Assembly: GCF_016650695.1 (NCBI RefSeq)
Contig: NZ_JAEKFH010000006.1
Coordinates: forward strand, 186,001-250,000
Direction: 5' to 3'
Origin: Pseudomonas sp. TH41
GTDB taxonomy: Bacteria > Pseudomonadota > Gammaproteobacteria > Pseudomonadales > Pseudomonadaceae
DNA: 64,000 bases
In this document: piece by piece, positions 42,748 through 50,112 of the stretch
Position numbering within the stretch: the stretch's first letter is position 1
How the letters are laid out: the number at the start of each line of letters is the position of its first letter
Made by a program: the position numbers and the translations under genes
The notes under the pieces: generated by a model
Databases searched by the model: none
Told to the model about the DNA's origin: nothing
The model's input: the letters and a program-made list of their open reading frames with translations, nothing else

Positions 42748-43308
42748 ATGAATCGACACTATTACATTAGTGACAATCTCAACGATCTTGAAACCGTTGA
42801 GTATGAATTGGAAGCCAGCGGCATTAACTCCGAACAAATTCACGTGCTCAGTGAAAAAGTTGCTGATGTAGTAGAACATCACCTCCACGAGGTTAACTCG
42901 TTAATGAAACAAGATGCTGTTCACTCTGGTGAGATTGGTGCGGTGGTCGGTGCGCCACTCGCGGCGCTGGTCCTGGGTGGCGCCTATTGGATGGGCTGGA
43001 CCGAATCCGCTGCCGGCTGGGTGCCTTTTATCTTCCTTGCCATTGTTATATTTGGCTTCTGCATCTGGGAAGGTGGATTGTTTGGTATCCAGGTGCCAAA
43101 CGCTCACTTCCGCAACTTTAAACAGATAGTAGAAGAGGGCAAACATATCTTCTTCGTGGATGTTGAACCAAATCAGGAATCGGTTTTGGACCGGGTAATC
43201 GAACATCATCCAGCGCTGACGGTCGCCGGCACGGGAACGGCAGCCCCTCACTGGACAGTGGCCTGGCAGCACAAATGGCATCAGTTCAAGCGAGTGATAT
43301 CGGGCTAG
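42748..43308 (+). CDS. membrane protein of unknown function with two central helices
   Basis: A 186-residue protein. The N-terminal 45 residues (YYISDNLNDLETVEYELEAS, then IHVLSEKVADVVEHHLHEV) look like a ferredoxin-like fold as in proteins with a flipped-helix stress domain. Two membrane helices follow (about 64-84 and 91-112, VPFIFLAIVIFGFCIWEGGL), then a cytosolic beta-rich tail (GKHIFFVDVEPNQESVLDRV). Similar proteins occur beside oxidase or stress genes in pseudomonads; the function is not known. It is convergent with the cytochrome oxidase operon. Confidence 0.7.
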   Translation: MNRHYYISDNLNDLETVEYELEASGINSEQIHVLSEKVADVVEHHLHEVNSLMKQDAVHSGEIGAVVGAPLAALVLGGAYWMGWTESAAGWVPFIFLAIVIFGFCIWEGGLFGIQVPNAHFRNFKQIVEEGKHIFFVDVEPNQESVLDRVIEHHPALTVAGTGTAAPHWTVAWQHKWHQFKRVISG

Positions 43309-43340
43309 CGCCTGGAGGCTCAAGGCCATCCGAAAGCTGC

Positions 43341-43658
43341 TTATTGGCCAAAGAAAATGACCCGGCTGAGGTAGACATAGTCTGCCTCGGTGGCCATCAA
43401 TCCGACGAGCACCAGTAAACACAGGGGTGGCACCAATATGGCGTAGACCATGGCCAACCGTTCCCAGGCCATATGCATGAAGATGGAGACAATTAAACCT
43501 GCCTTCAACAACATGAGCGTGATAATCAGGGACCACCTGAGGTAGCCCTGGAAGTGAAAATAGTCGACAAGGTACGACAGCGTACTGAGGACGAATAACA
43601 GCCCCCAAATTTTAAGGTACAAACTGATTGGATGTTGCTGACCCTGAGCATGTGCCAT
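43341..43658 (-). CDS. cytochrome c oxidase subunit IV family protein
   Basis: A 105-residue protein with three membrane helices (LYLKIWGLLFVLSTLSYLVD, SLIITLMLLKAGLIVSIFMH, YAILVPPLCLLVLVGLMA). The MLLKAGLIVSIFMHM motif is typical of the subunit IV/CyoD-like assembly subunits. It is the last gene of the leftward oxidase operon, 18 bases after the subunit III gene. The ATG at 43658 was preferred to a GTG one codon earlier. Confidence 0.88.
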   Translation of the reverse strand: MAHAQGQQHPISLYLKIWGLLFVLSTLSYLVDYFHFQGYLRWSLIITLMLLKAGLIVSIFMHMAWERLAMVYAILVPPLCLLVLVGLMATEADYVYLSRVIFFGQ

Positions 43659-43676
43659 CACCCGTGCTCCTCTGAT

Positions 43677-44390
43677 CTACCATAAATAGAAGAAAGCAAA
43701 AATAAACACCCACACCAAGTCCACGAAGTGCCAGTAAAGCCCGGCTATCTCGACGATCTGATAGTTTCCGGAGCGCTCATAATTTCCCCGCAATACTTTC
43801 AGCGCCACAATGCTGAGGTAGATGACACCGATTGACACATGCAGTCCGTGGAAACCGGTAATCATGAAAAAACTGGCACCAAATTGCGCCGCCCCCATGG
43901 GGTTCCCCCAAGGGCGCACCCCCTCTGCGATGAGTTTGCTCCATTCAAATGCCTGCATGCTGACGAAGGTCAGACCCAAGGCTGCGGTCGCCAGCATCAG
44001 GGCCGTGGTTTTCGCCCGATCACGGCGATAGGCGAAATTAACGGCCATGGCCATGGTGCCGCTGCTACTGATCAGCACGAAGGTCATGATGGCGATCAGA
44101 ATAAGCGGGATTTCTCTACCGCCGATCGTCAATGCGAACACTTCACTGGGGTTCGGCCAGGCGGTGGTGATGGTCATGCGTACCGACATGTAGCCGGTTA
44201 AAAAACAGGTGAATACAAAAGTATCGCTGAGCAGGAATATCCACATCATCGCCTTGCCCCAAGGGACCTGCCTGAAAGCCTCCCTATCCGAGGACCAGTC
44301 GCTGGCGATGCCCTGCCATCCCGGTGCAGGCGGCGAGCCTGGCGGATTGGATGAACTGGACTCGACTGGGGCTGGTGGGTGCGATGCCAT
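43677..44390 (-). CDS. cytochrome c oxidase subunit III (first of two)
   Basis: A 237-residue haem-copper oxidase subunit III: WIFLLSDTFVFTCFLTGY, QAFEWSKLIAEGVRPW and GFHGLHVSIGVIYLSIVA followed by YWHFVDLVWVFIFAFFYLW at the C-terminus. It has a Pro/Ser-rich N-terminal tail of about 40 residues. It binds no metal but stabilises subunit I. It is directly preceded (6 bases) by another subunit-III-like gene. Confidence 0.9.
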   Translation of the reverse strand: MASHPPAPVESSSSNPPGSPPAPGWQGIASDWSSDREAFRQVPWGKAMMWIFLLSDTFVFTCFLTGYMSVRMTITTAWPNPSEVFALTIGGREIPLILIAIMTFVLISSSGTMAMAVNFAYRRDRAKTTALMLATAALGLTFVSMQAFEWSKLIAEGVRPWGNPMGAAQFGASFFMITGFHGLHVSIGVIYLSIVALKVLRGNYERSGNYQIVEIAGLYWHFVDLVWVFIFAFFYLW

Positions 44391-44396
44391 GGCTTT

Positions 44397-45089
44397 TCAC
44401 CTCAAGCCGCAGAATCTGGCGATGGCTTCATAGGTTGCCGGCGTGCTGGTCAGTAGAGCGAATAGCACGAACCAAAGACCCAGTAAGTAATGCCAATAGA
44501 GGGTACAGAGCTCTATGCTGGCGTTGAGTTGCGGCAACGGCACGTGATGCAGGAATTTAACGACGGTTCTGCTCCAGGCTACCAGCCCGCCTAGCAGGTG
44601 AAGCCCATGCAGGCCGGTCAACAGGTAGAAGAAACTGTTGGCCGGATTGCTGGCGACAAAGTAGCCCCAGGTGACAAACTGCTGCCAGACCCAGAGTTGC
44701 CCCGCCAGAAAGGCAATTGCAAATACGCCCCCCAATGCAAAGCCAATGACAGTTGCGTCCAGTCGAGCCTGTCGGGCGGCAATAAGCGACCACTGCAGAG
44801 CGATGCAACTGAGTACCAGAAAAGCCGAATTCAGCCATAGCTGCCGTAGATTGGCTAACGGCGCCAAGGGCTCTGTCAGGGGGAGCCAGTCGGCCATTTG
44901 TGAGCGCTCGATAAAGGCGATCACGAAGAGAAAGAATAACGAGCTCACCACGGCCAGAAACAAGCGCAGGCCTATTCTTGCGGTTTGCGTTCTATCGGCA
45001 CCCTCGGCGGCCTGAATACCCTCAGGATCGTGATTCCAGCTGCCGCCAGGGTCAGCGCCGTCGGCGTTTCTCAATAGCAGTCTGTTCAT
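44397..45089 (-). CDS. cytochrome c oxidase subunit III-like protein (second copy)
   Basis: A 230-residue paralogue of subunit III: FLAVVSSLFFLFVIAFIERS, LWLNSAFLVLSCIALQWSLI, SFFYLLTGLHGLHLLGGLVA and LYWHYLLGLWFVLFALLTS. It lacks the long Pro tail of its neighbour and is divergent in sequence, so it is not a recent duplicate. Its start overlaps the end of the subunit I gene by 4 bases (ATGA). Oxidase operons with two subunit III genes are known among caa3-type and related clusters. Confidence 0.87.
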   Translation of the reverse strand: MNRLLLRNADGADPGGSWNHDPEGIQAAEGADRTQTARIGLRLFLAVVSSLFFLFVIAFIERSQMADWLPLTEPLAPLANLRQLWLNSAFLVLSCIALQWSLIAARQARLDATVIGFALGGVFAIAFLAGQLWVWQQFVTWGYFVASNPANSFFYLLTGLHGLHLLGGLVAWSRTVVKFLHHVPLPQLNASIELCTLYWHYLLGLWFVLFALLTSTPATYEAIARFCGLR

Positions 45090-46861
45090 GTTTTAACGTC
45101 CGCTATCTTGGTTCCGGCACTGAGTTGCCGCATCTGCTCCAGTTCCTCGTCGGAGACCGTTTGAGGAACGAAATCCTGTTCTATCCCCGGCACACTGTAG
45201 TCATAGGCCCAGCGATGCACGACCGGCAACTTCTCTCCCCAGTTACCGTGTATCGGTGGGGTGTTCGGCGTTTGCCATTCCAGGCTGGCCGCGCCCCAGG
45301 GATTACTGCCTGCGGGCTTGCCTTTAAATACACTCCAGGCCAGGTTGAACAGGAACAGCAGTTGGGAAACGCCGACGGTTAATGCGACCACCGTAATGAA
45401 GGCATTCAAATCGTGCGCCGACTGCGGGATGAACGCGTAGTTGTCATAGGCGTAGTAGCGACGTGGCATGCCCTGGAAACCCAGGTAGTGCATGGGGAAG
45501 AAGATGGCGTAGGTGCCCAGAAAGGTAATCCAGAAATGCAGCTTGCCCAGGGTGTCGTTCGTCATGCGCCCGGTTACTTTCGGGAACCAGTGATAAATGC
45601 CACCGAACACCACCAGCACCGGTGCGACACCCATGACCATATGAAAATGGGCTACGACGAAATAGGTGTCCGAGAGCGGAATATCCACGATCACATTGCC
45701 GAGAAACAACCCGGTCAGGCCGCCGACCAGGAAGGTGACGATAAAGGCCAAGGCAAACAGCATCGGCACGGTCAGATGGATGTTGCCCCGCCACAGGGTC
45801 AGCACCCAGTTGTAGACTTTCAGTGCGGTCGGCACCGCGATGATCAAGGTGGTGGTGGCGAAGAAAAAGCCAAAGGAGGGGTTCATTCCGCTGACATACA
45901 TATGGTGCGCCCAGACCACAAAGCTGAGTACGCCAATCACAATAATGGCCCACACCATCATTCGGTAGCCGAAGATATTTTTACGCGCATGGGTGCTGAT
46001 CAGGTCGGAGACCAGACCAAACGCGGGGAGGGCAACGATGTAGACTTCCGGGTGGCCGAAGAACCAGAATAGATGCTGGAATAATATTGGGCTGCCGCCT
46101 TGGTGATCGAGTTGCTGCCCCAGCGAGATGATCGCCGGTATAAAGAAGCTGGTGCCCAACAGTTTGTCGAGCAGCATCATGACCGCACTGACAAACAACG
46201 CCGGGAAGGCCAGCAAGGCCATAATCGAGGCCACGAAGATTCCCCATACGGAGAGCGGCATGCGAAACAATGTCATGCCGTGCGTGCGTGCCTGCAACAC
46301 CGTAGTTACGTAGTTCAACCCGCCCATGGTGGTTGCGACAATAAAAATCGCCAGTGAGACGAGCATCAGTACGATGCCCAGCTCGGTCCCCGGTGTCCCC
46401 TTGGTAATGGACTGTGGCGGATAGAGCGTCCAACCCGCACCAGTAGGGCCGCCAGGGACAAAGAAACTGGCGAGCAACACCAGTACCGCTAGCAGGTAGG
46501 TCCAGTAACTCAGCATGTTGACATAGGGGAAGACCATGTCGCGGGCGCCCACCATCAGAGGGATCAGATAGTTGCCGAAGCCACCCAGAAACAAGGCCGT
46601 TAGCAAATAAATGACCATGATCATGCCGTGCATGGTCATGGCCTGATAGTAAGTACTGGCATCCATGAACGCCAAACTACCGGGGAAGCCTATCTGCATG
46701 CGCATCAAGTCGGACAACACCACGGCAATAAGACCCACGAATATAGCCGTCAAGGAGTATTGAATGGCTATGACCTTGTGGTCCTGACTCCAGATGTATT
46801 TGGTCAGGAAGCTTTTGGGTTCATGCAGTGCTTCTGTTTCGGCTTGCTCCGCATAGGCCAT
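45086..46861 (-). CDS. ctaD: cytochrome c oxidase subunit I
   Basis: A 591-residue haem-copper oxidase subunit I with about 12 helices. The low-spin haem His is in MTMHGMIMVIYLL, the CuB His and cross-linked Tyr in WFFGHPEVYIV, the CuB His pair in VWAHHMY, and the haem a3/a His pair in VVAHFHMVMG. The GHPEVYI motif puts it in the A family of O2 reductases. The ATG at 46861 (MAYAEQAETEA) follows a GGAGGATGACG ribosome site. It is the second gene of the operon, 49 bases after subunit II. Confidence 0.95.
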   Translation of the reverse strand: MAYAEQAETEALHEPKSFLTKYIWSQDHKVIAIQYSLTAIFVGLIAVVLSDLMRMQIGFPGSLAFMDASTYYQAMTMHGMIMVIYLLTALFLGGFGNYLIPLMVGARDMVFPYVNMLSYWTYLLAVLVLLASFFVPGGPTGAGWTLYPPQSITKGTPGTELGIVLMLVSLAIFIVATTMGGLNYVTTVLQARTHGMTLFRMPLSVWGIFVASIMALLAFPALFVSAVMMLLDKLLGTSFFIPAIISLGQQLDHQGGSPILFQHLFWFFGHPEVYIVALPAFGLVSDLISTHARKNIFGYRMMVWAIIVIGVLSFVVWAHHMYVSGMNPSFGFFFATTTLIIAVPTALKVYNWVLTLWRGNIHLTVPMLFALAFIVTFLVGGLTGLFLGNVIVDIPLSDTYFVVAHFHMVMGVAPVLVVFGGIYHWFPKVTGRMTNDTLGKLHFWITFLGTYAIFFPMHYLGFQGMPRRYYAYDNYAFIPQSAHDLNAFITVVALTVGVSQLLFLFNLAWSVFKGKPAGSNPWGAASLEWQTPNTPPIHGNWGEKLPVVHRWAYDYSVPGIEQDFVPQTVSDEELEQMRQLSAGTKIADVKT

Positions 46862-46910
46862 CACGTCATCCTCCTGCAGAAGTTTCGGTGTGTTTCTGGC
46901 TGCTTTACGG

Positions 46911-48386
46911 CTACTTTCCTGGATCCACCTTGCTCGCCGTATCAGCGTCGGCATTCGCTTTGGATTTGATAAAAGCGATCAGTGCGTTCAAGTCCTTATC
47001 GCTCGGAGCAAAAACCGGCATGACGGCTGCATAGCCCTTGACGATTTTGGCACTGGGATTCAGAACCGATTCTTTTATGTAGCCCTCATCGACCTTTATC
47101 GTCGTATCGTCGGCAAGGGTTTCTGTCTTGTCATACAGGCCCTGCCAGCTGGGGCCGATGCCCTTACTGCCATCGACGCTGTGGCAGGCCAGACAGCCGA
47201 GCGACTGGGCCAGCCGCTGTCCCTGCGCCGCCAAGTCGTCACCTGGGCCCGACGCTTCGTTGGCAGAAGATTCATCGCCTTGCCGCTCGGCACCCAGTGA
47301 TTTGATCAGGGCGACGAGAGCGCCCAGTTCATCTTCATTGAGAGTATAGGTCACCATGACCGGCGGGTAGCCCTGTACCAGTTTGGCCTTCGGATCGAGG
47401 ATCGACTCTTTCACGTAGGCCTCATCGACCAGCACGCTGGTGCCATCGGCAAGCTGTTCGGTGCGGCCGTACAGACCCTTCCATCCCGGGCCGAGGCTGG
47501 AGCTGCCATCCTGGCTATGGCAGGCACTGCAGCCAAGTTTTTCGACCAACAGGCGGCCCTTTTCCAGAACGCTGTCGCGACTGGGCTTGGCAGCTGTCCT
47601 TAATGTCTGCGCAAAAGTCGGTTGGCTGTTCAGCCATTGATCGAAGGCGTCCTGTTCTTCCACGATCATATGGCCGCGCATGTTGTAATGACCTACGCCA
47701 CAATATTCAGCGCACAGGATTTCATAGTTCCCGGTTTTAGTCGGCGTAAACCAAAAGTACGACACCATCCCTGGCACCATGTCCATCTTGCTGCGCATTT
47801 GCGGTACATAGAAATCGTGCAATACATCTTTAGAACGCAGTAAAACTTTTACCGGCTGATTGATCGGAAGGCGAACTTCATTGTTTATTACAAGTACATC
47901 GTCCTGCCCGGCAGGATCCTTGGGATCAAGGCCGAAGGGATTGGCGGAATCAACAAACTTAATATCCGATCTGCCCAGCTTCCCGTCTTTTCCGGGAAAG
48001 CGAAAGGCCCACTGCCACTGCTGGGAGATCACTTCAAGTTCGGAAGCATTTTTCGGCACCCGGACGAAATCATTGTAAACAACCAGACCTGGCGCCAGCA
48101 TCGCGGCAATGCCTACTGAAGTTACGATAATTAACCATAATTCCAATTTTTTATTTTCTGGCTGGTAGGCCGCCCTGGCACCCTCCTTGTGACGATACCG
48201 CATCACCGCTACCGCCATAAATAACGCGATGGCGATGAAAAATATTCCGCTAATGATCAGGGTGATGAACAAGGTGGTGTCTATTGATCCCCAGTTGGAA
48301 GCTGCCGGTGTCGCATGCCAAGGCGCTAGTATGTTGAACAGCACTGATGCAACAACGATTAGAATTAAGATGATTGCCATCGCCAT
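46911..48386 (-). CDS. cytochrome c oxidase subunit II with two fused cytochrome c domains (caa3-type)
   Basis: A 491-residue subunit II. Two N-terminal membrane helices (residues 1-21 and 39-64) are followed by the cupredoxin domain with the dinuclear CuA site CAEYCGVGHYNMRGHM (about residue 225). Then come two class I cytochrome c domains with haem sites CSACH (about 288) and CLACH (about 398), each with a distal Met (PPVMVTYTL, AAVMPVFAP). The usual caa3 form has one such domain; the tandem is unusual. The two domains are similar to each other, which suggests internal duplication. It heads the leftward five-gene oxidase operon. Confidence 0.93.
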   Translation of the reverse strand: MAMAIILILIVVASVLFNILAPWHATPAASNWGSIDTTLFITLIISGIFFIAIALFMAVAVMRYRHKEGARAAYQPENKKLELWLIIVTSVGIAAMLAPGLVVYNDFVRVPKNASELEVISQQWQWAFRFPGKDGKLGRSDIKFVDSANPFGLDPKDPAGQDDVLVINNEVRLPINQPVKVLLRSKDVLHDFYVPQMRSKMDMVPGMVSYFWFTPTKTGNYEILCAEYCGVGHYNMRGHMIVEEQDAFDQWLNSQPTFAQTLRTAAKPSRDSVLEKGRLLVEKLGCSACHSQDGSSSLGPGWKGLYGRTEQLADGTSVLVDEAYVKESILDPKAKLVQGYPPVMVTYTLNEDELGALVALIKSLGAERQGDESSANEASGPGDDLAAQGQRLAQSLGCLACHSVDGSKGIGPSWQGLYDKTETLADDTTIKVDEGYIKESVLNPSAKIVKGYAAVMPVFAPSDKDLNALIAFIKSKANADADTASKVDPGK

Positions 48387-48875
48387 TTTTTCTTCATCCT
48401 ATTCCTGTTACTTGTTGGTTATGCAACAAAGACAACAAGAAGTATAGTGCATGGGCGGAATAAGCGCTTTTTCTAAAGAGACCGATACCCGGATAGGCAA
48501 ATTCAAACATTAAGTTAATAACTTAGATTCCATTCGCTATATATAGCTATAGATATTCTGTATCACGTCTCCCAAGACTAGATGGGGTGTGATGACTTAT
48601 TTCCGATCAGTAAAAAAGATTAAGAGAACACAGGGGGAAATTCGCCAAGCCTGGTGAATACGTTTATCCCGTTACACGAGCTTTTCCGATGAAACAGACG
48701 ACCTGCGCTGACGCCGAGTATGCCAGCTATACTCAATTTCTGATTAAGGACGGCTTCTGATTACGGACGGCAGTGATCCGCCAGAAGCAGCCCTAAAAGA
48801 CGAACCCTGCCCTTGTGCAGCGGTCAAACTGAGGTATAGCTACAGAGTCCAGCAATCCACATTGGAGGCTTCGTC
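48387..48875. other. AT-rich intergenic gap between divergent genes
   Basis: This 489-base gap separates the oxidase operon from a plus-strand gene. It is clearly richer in A and T than its surroundings around 48400-48640, and it holds a perfect 12-bp palindrome GCTATATATAGC (48536-48547). No frame above 25 codons with a ribosome site and no Anr-type TTGAT-N4-ATCAA site were found. It must contain the oxidase promoter; the exact place is unclear. Confidence 0.5.
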
Positions 48876-49211
48876 ATGAGTGCCCTGACGCTCGAGGGCT
48901 GGTGCAAAACCAGCGATGCCCAAAAGTCCACCCCGGTGGGGGAAATCCATTTGTACGTCGATGGCCCTCTGCATTTGCGTCTGGAGGCAGCCGAAGAACG
49001 CCTGCAGAAGACCCACGAGCCCGAAGCCATGGTCGACGTCGATATGGATACAATGGATTTGATCATGCCAGAGGGATACGGCCCCTTGTCTGACTGCCAG
49101 ATGCGTGTCTATTTGCACTACGAACGTGGTCAGTTCCATCTGGTCGGGCACCGAGCGAGCGATGGCAGTTTGATCTATAGCAACGCGGTTTTGATTGATC
49201 AACTGCTTTAG
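48876..49211 (+). CDS. protein of unknown function, cytosolic
   Basis: A 111-residue soluble protein without signal or membrane segment (GEIHLYVDGPLHLRLEAAEE and MRVYLHYERGQFHLVGHRAS). Predicted mix of beta strands with one helix. I do not recognise a domain. A TTGGAGG ribosome site lies just before the ATG at 48876. It is convergent with the nfr operon, 22 bases away. Its place beyond the AT-rich gap suggests accessory content. Confidence 0.65.
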   Translation: MSALTLEGWCKTSDAQKSTPVGEIHLYVDGPLHLRLEAAEERLQKTHEPEAMVDVDMDTMDLIMPEGYGPLSDCQMRVYLHYERGQFHLVGHRASDGSLIYSNAVLIDQLL

Positions 49212-49233
49212 TAGTGGCTACGCACTTCAAGCT

Positions 49234-50112
49234 TCAATGGTTTTGCACATCGTCGACCTTGCGCTTGTGCTGGTTGTCGAGAATCACCTGGCCCCACGGC
49301 CGGTAGCGCAGTGAAAAAACCGCCGTGGGATGGCAGCCCGCCGAAGACGCGTCCGGAGTGGCCGGTTCAGCGCGGAACGGCTGCCCCTCGACACTGACCT
49401 GGCGGAATGCTTCGTGCACGATGCCCACCGAACAGGGCAGTGCGCTGGCGTAGCCGGTCCGTATCAGCGGTGGCAAGCGCCCGGTGCCCGCACCGTCCTG
49501 CCACCAGACGTGAAGCCCATTCGCCGCCAATTCGCCCAGCCACTGTGCATTCACTTGAGGTGCGAGCTTGCCGGCACTGAAGGCGCTGACATGCAGCGGC
49601 GCGTCGAGTTTGCCAGCGAAGTCCTTGAGCTGGCGCTGCAGGGTTGCCCGGCGATCGACCGCCAGGAAATGAACGTCGTCCAGCTCCATCGGCAGATACC
49701 AGCCGCTGACCGGAAGCTTCCAGTCCTTGCGCAGAATCTGCTGCTGAGCCAGCGACTGTCCCAGTTGTGCCTGCCAGTAAGTCGCCAGCCCGGGCTTGTC
49801 CAGTTCATTGATACGCTGGTAATAGGCCGGGTCCATGGCCAGGCCCACCACCAGGTTCAGGCCTTGCTCATGAGCCAGTTTCAGACTGTCGGCGAGCCAG
49901 CCCGAGGGGCCGCCGAAGTTCGAGTCGCCGTAAGCGGTCCATTGCACGATCAATGTGTGCGCGCCATGTCTGGCGGTGTCTTGCCAGATCTGCCGCCATT
50001 GCGTTTGGCTGAGACTGGCATCGACGCTCAACGGCTGATAGAAAATCCGCTCATCCGCGCGGGCCACTGTGCTGGCGAGTAACAGGCACACCACCCATAG
50101 AAGTCGCTTCAT
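49234..50112 (-). CDS. DUF4434-type exported glycosidase-like protein (YbcH-like)
   Basis: A 292-residue exported protein: a signal peptide of 19 residues (MKRLLWVVCLLLASTVARA) and a TIM-barrel-like domain of the DUF4434 family (HTLIVQWTAYGDSNFGG, GLNLVVGLAMDPAYY, SGWYLPMELDDVHF). DUF4434 proteins are related to family GH glycosidases. In E. coli the ybcH gene lies in the same nfr neighbourhood, so a role in trimming or processing of the exported glycan is probable. Its start overlaps the nfrA stop by one base (TGATG), showing coupling. Confidence 0.82.
   Translation of the reverse strand: MKRLLWVVCLLLASTVARADERIFYQPLSVDASLSQTQWRQIWQDTARHGAHTLIVQWTAYGDSNFGGPSGWLADSLKLAHEQGLNLVVGLAMDPAYYQRINELDKPGLATYWQAQLGQSLAQQQILRKDWKLPVSGWYLPMELDDVHFLAVDRRATLQRQLKDFAGKLDAPLHVSAFSAGKLAPQVNAQWLGELAANGLHVWWQDGAGTGRLPPLIRTGYASALPCSVGIVHEAFRQVSVEGQPFRAEPATPDASSAGCHPTAVFSLRYRPWGQVILDNQHKRKVDDVQNH

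Noticed and set aside
48536..48547. 12-bp palindrome GCTATATATAGC as a regulator site
   Set aside because: Simple AT-rich palindromes of this length are expected by chance in an AT-rich gap; no matching regulator or second copy was found.
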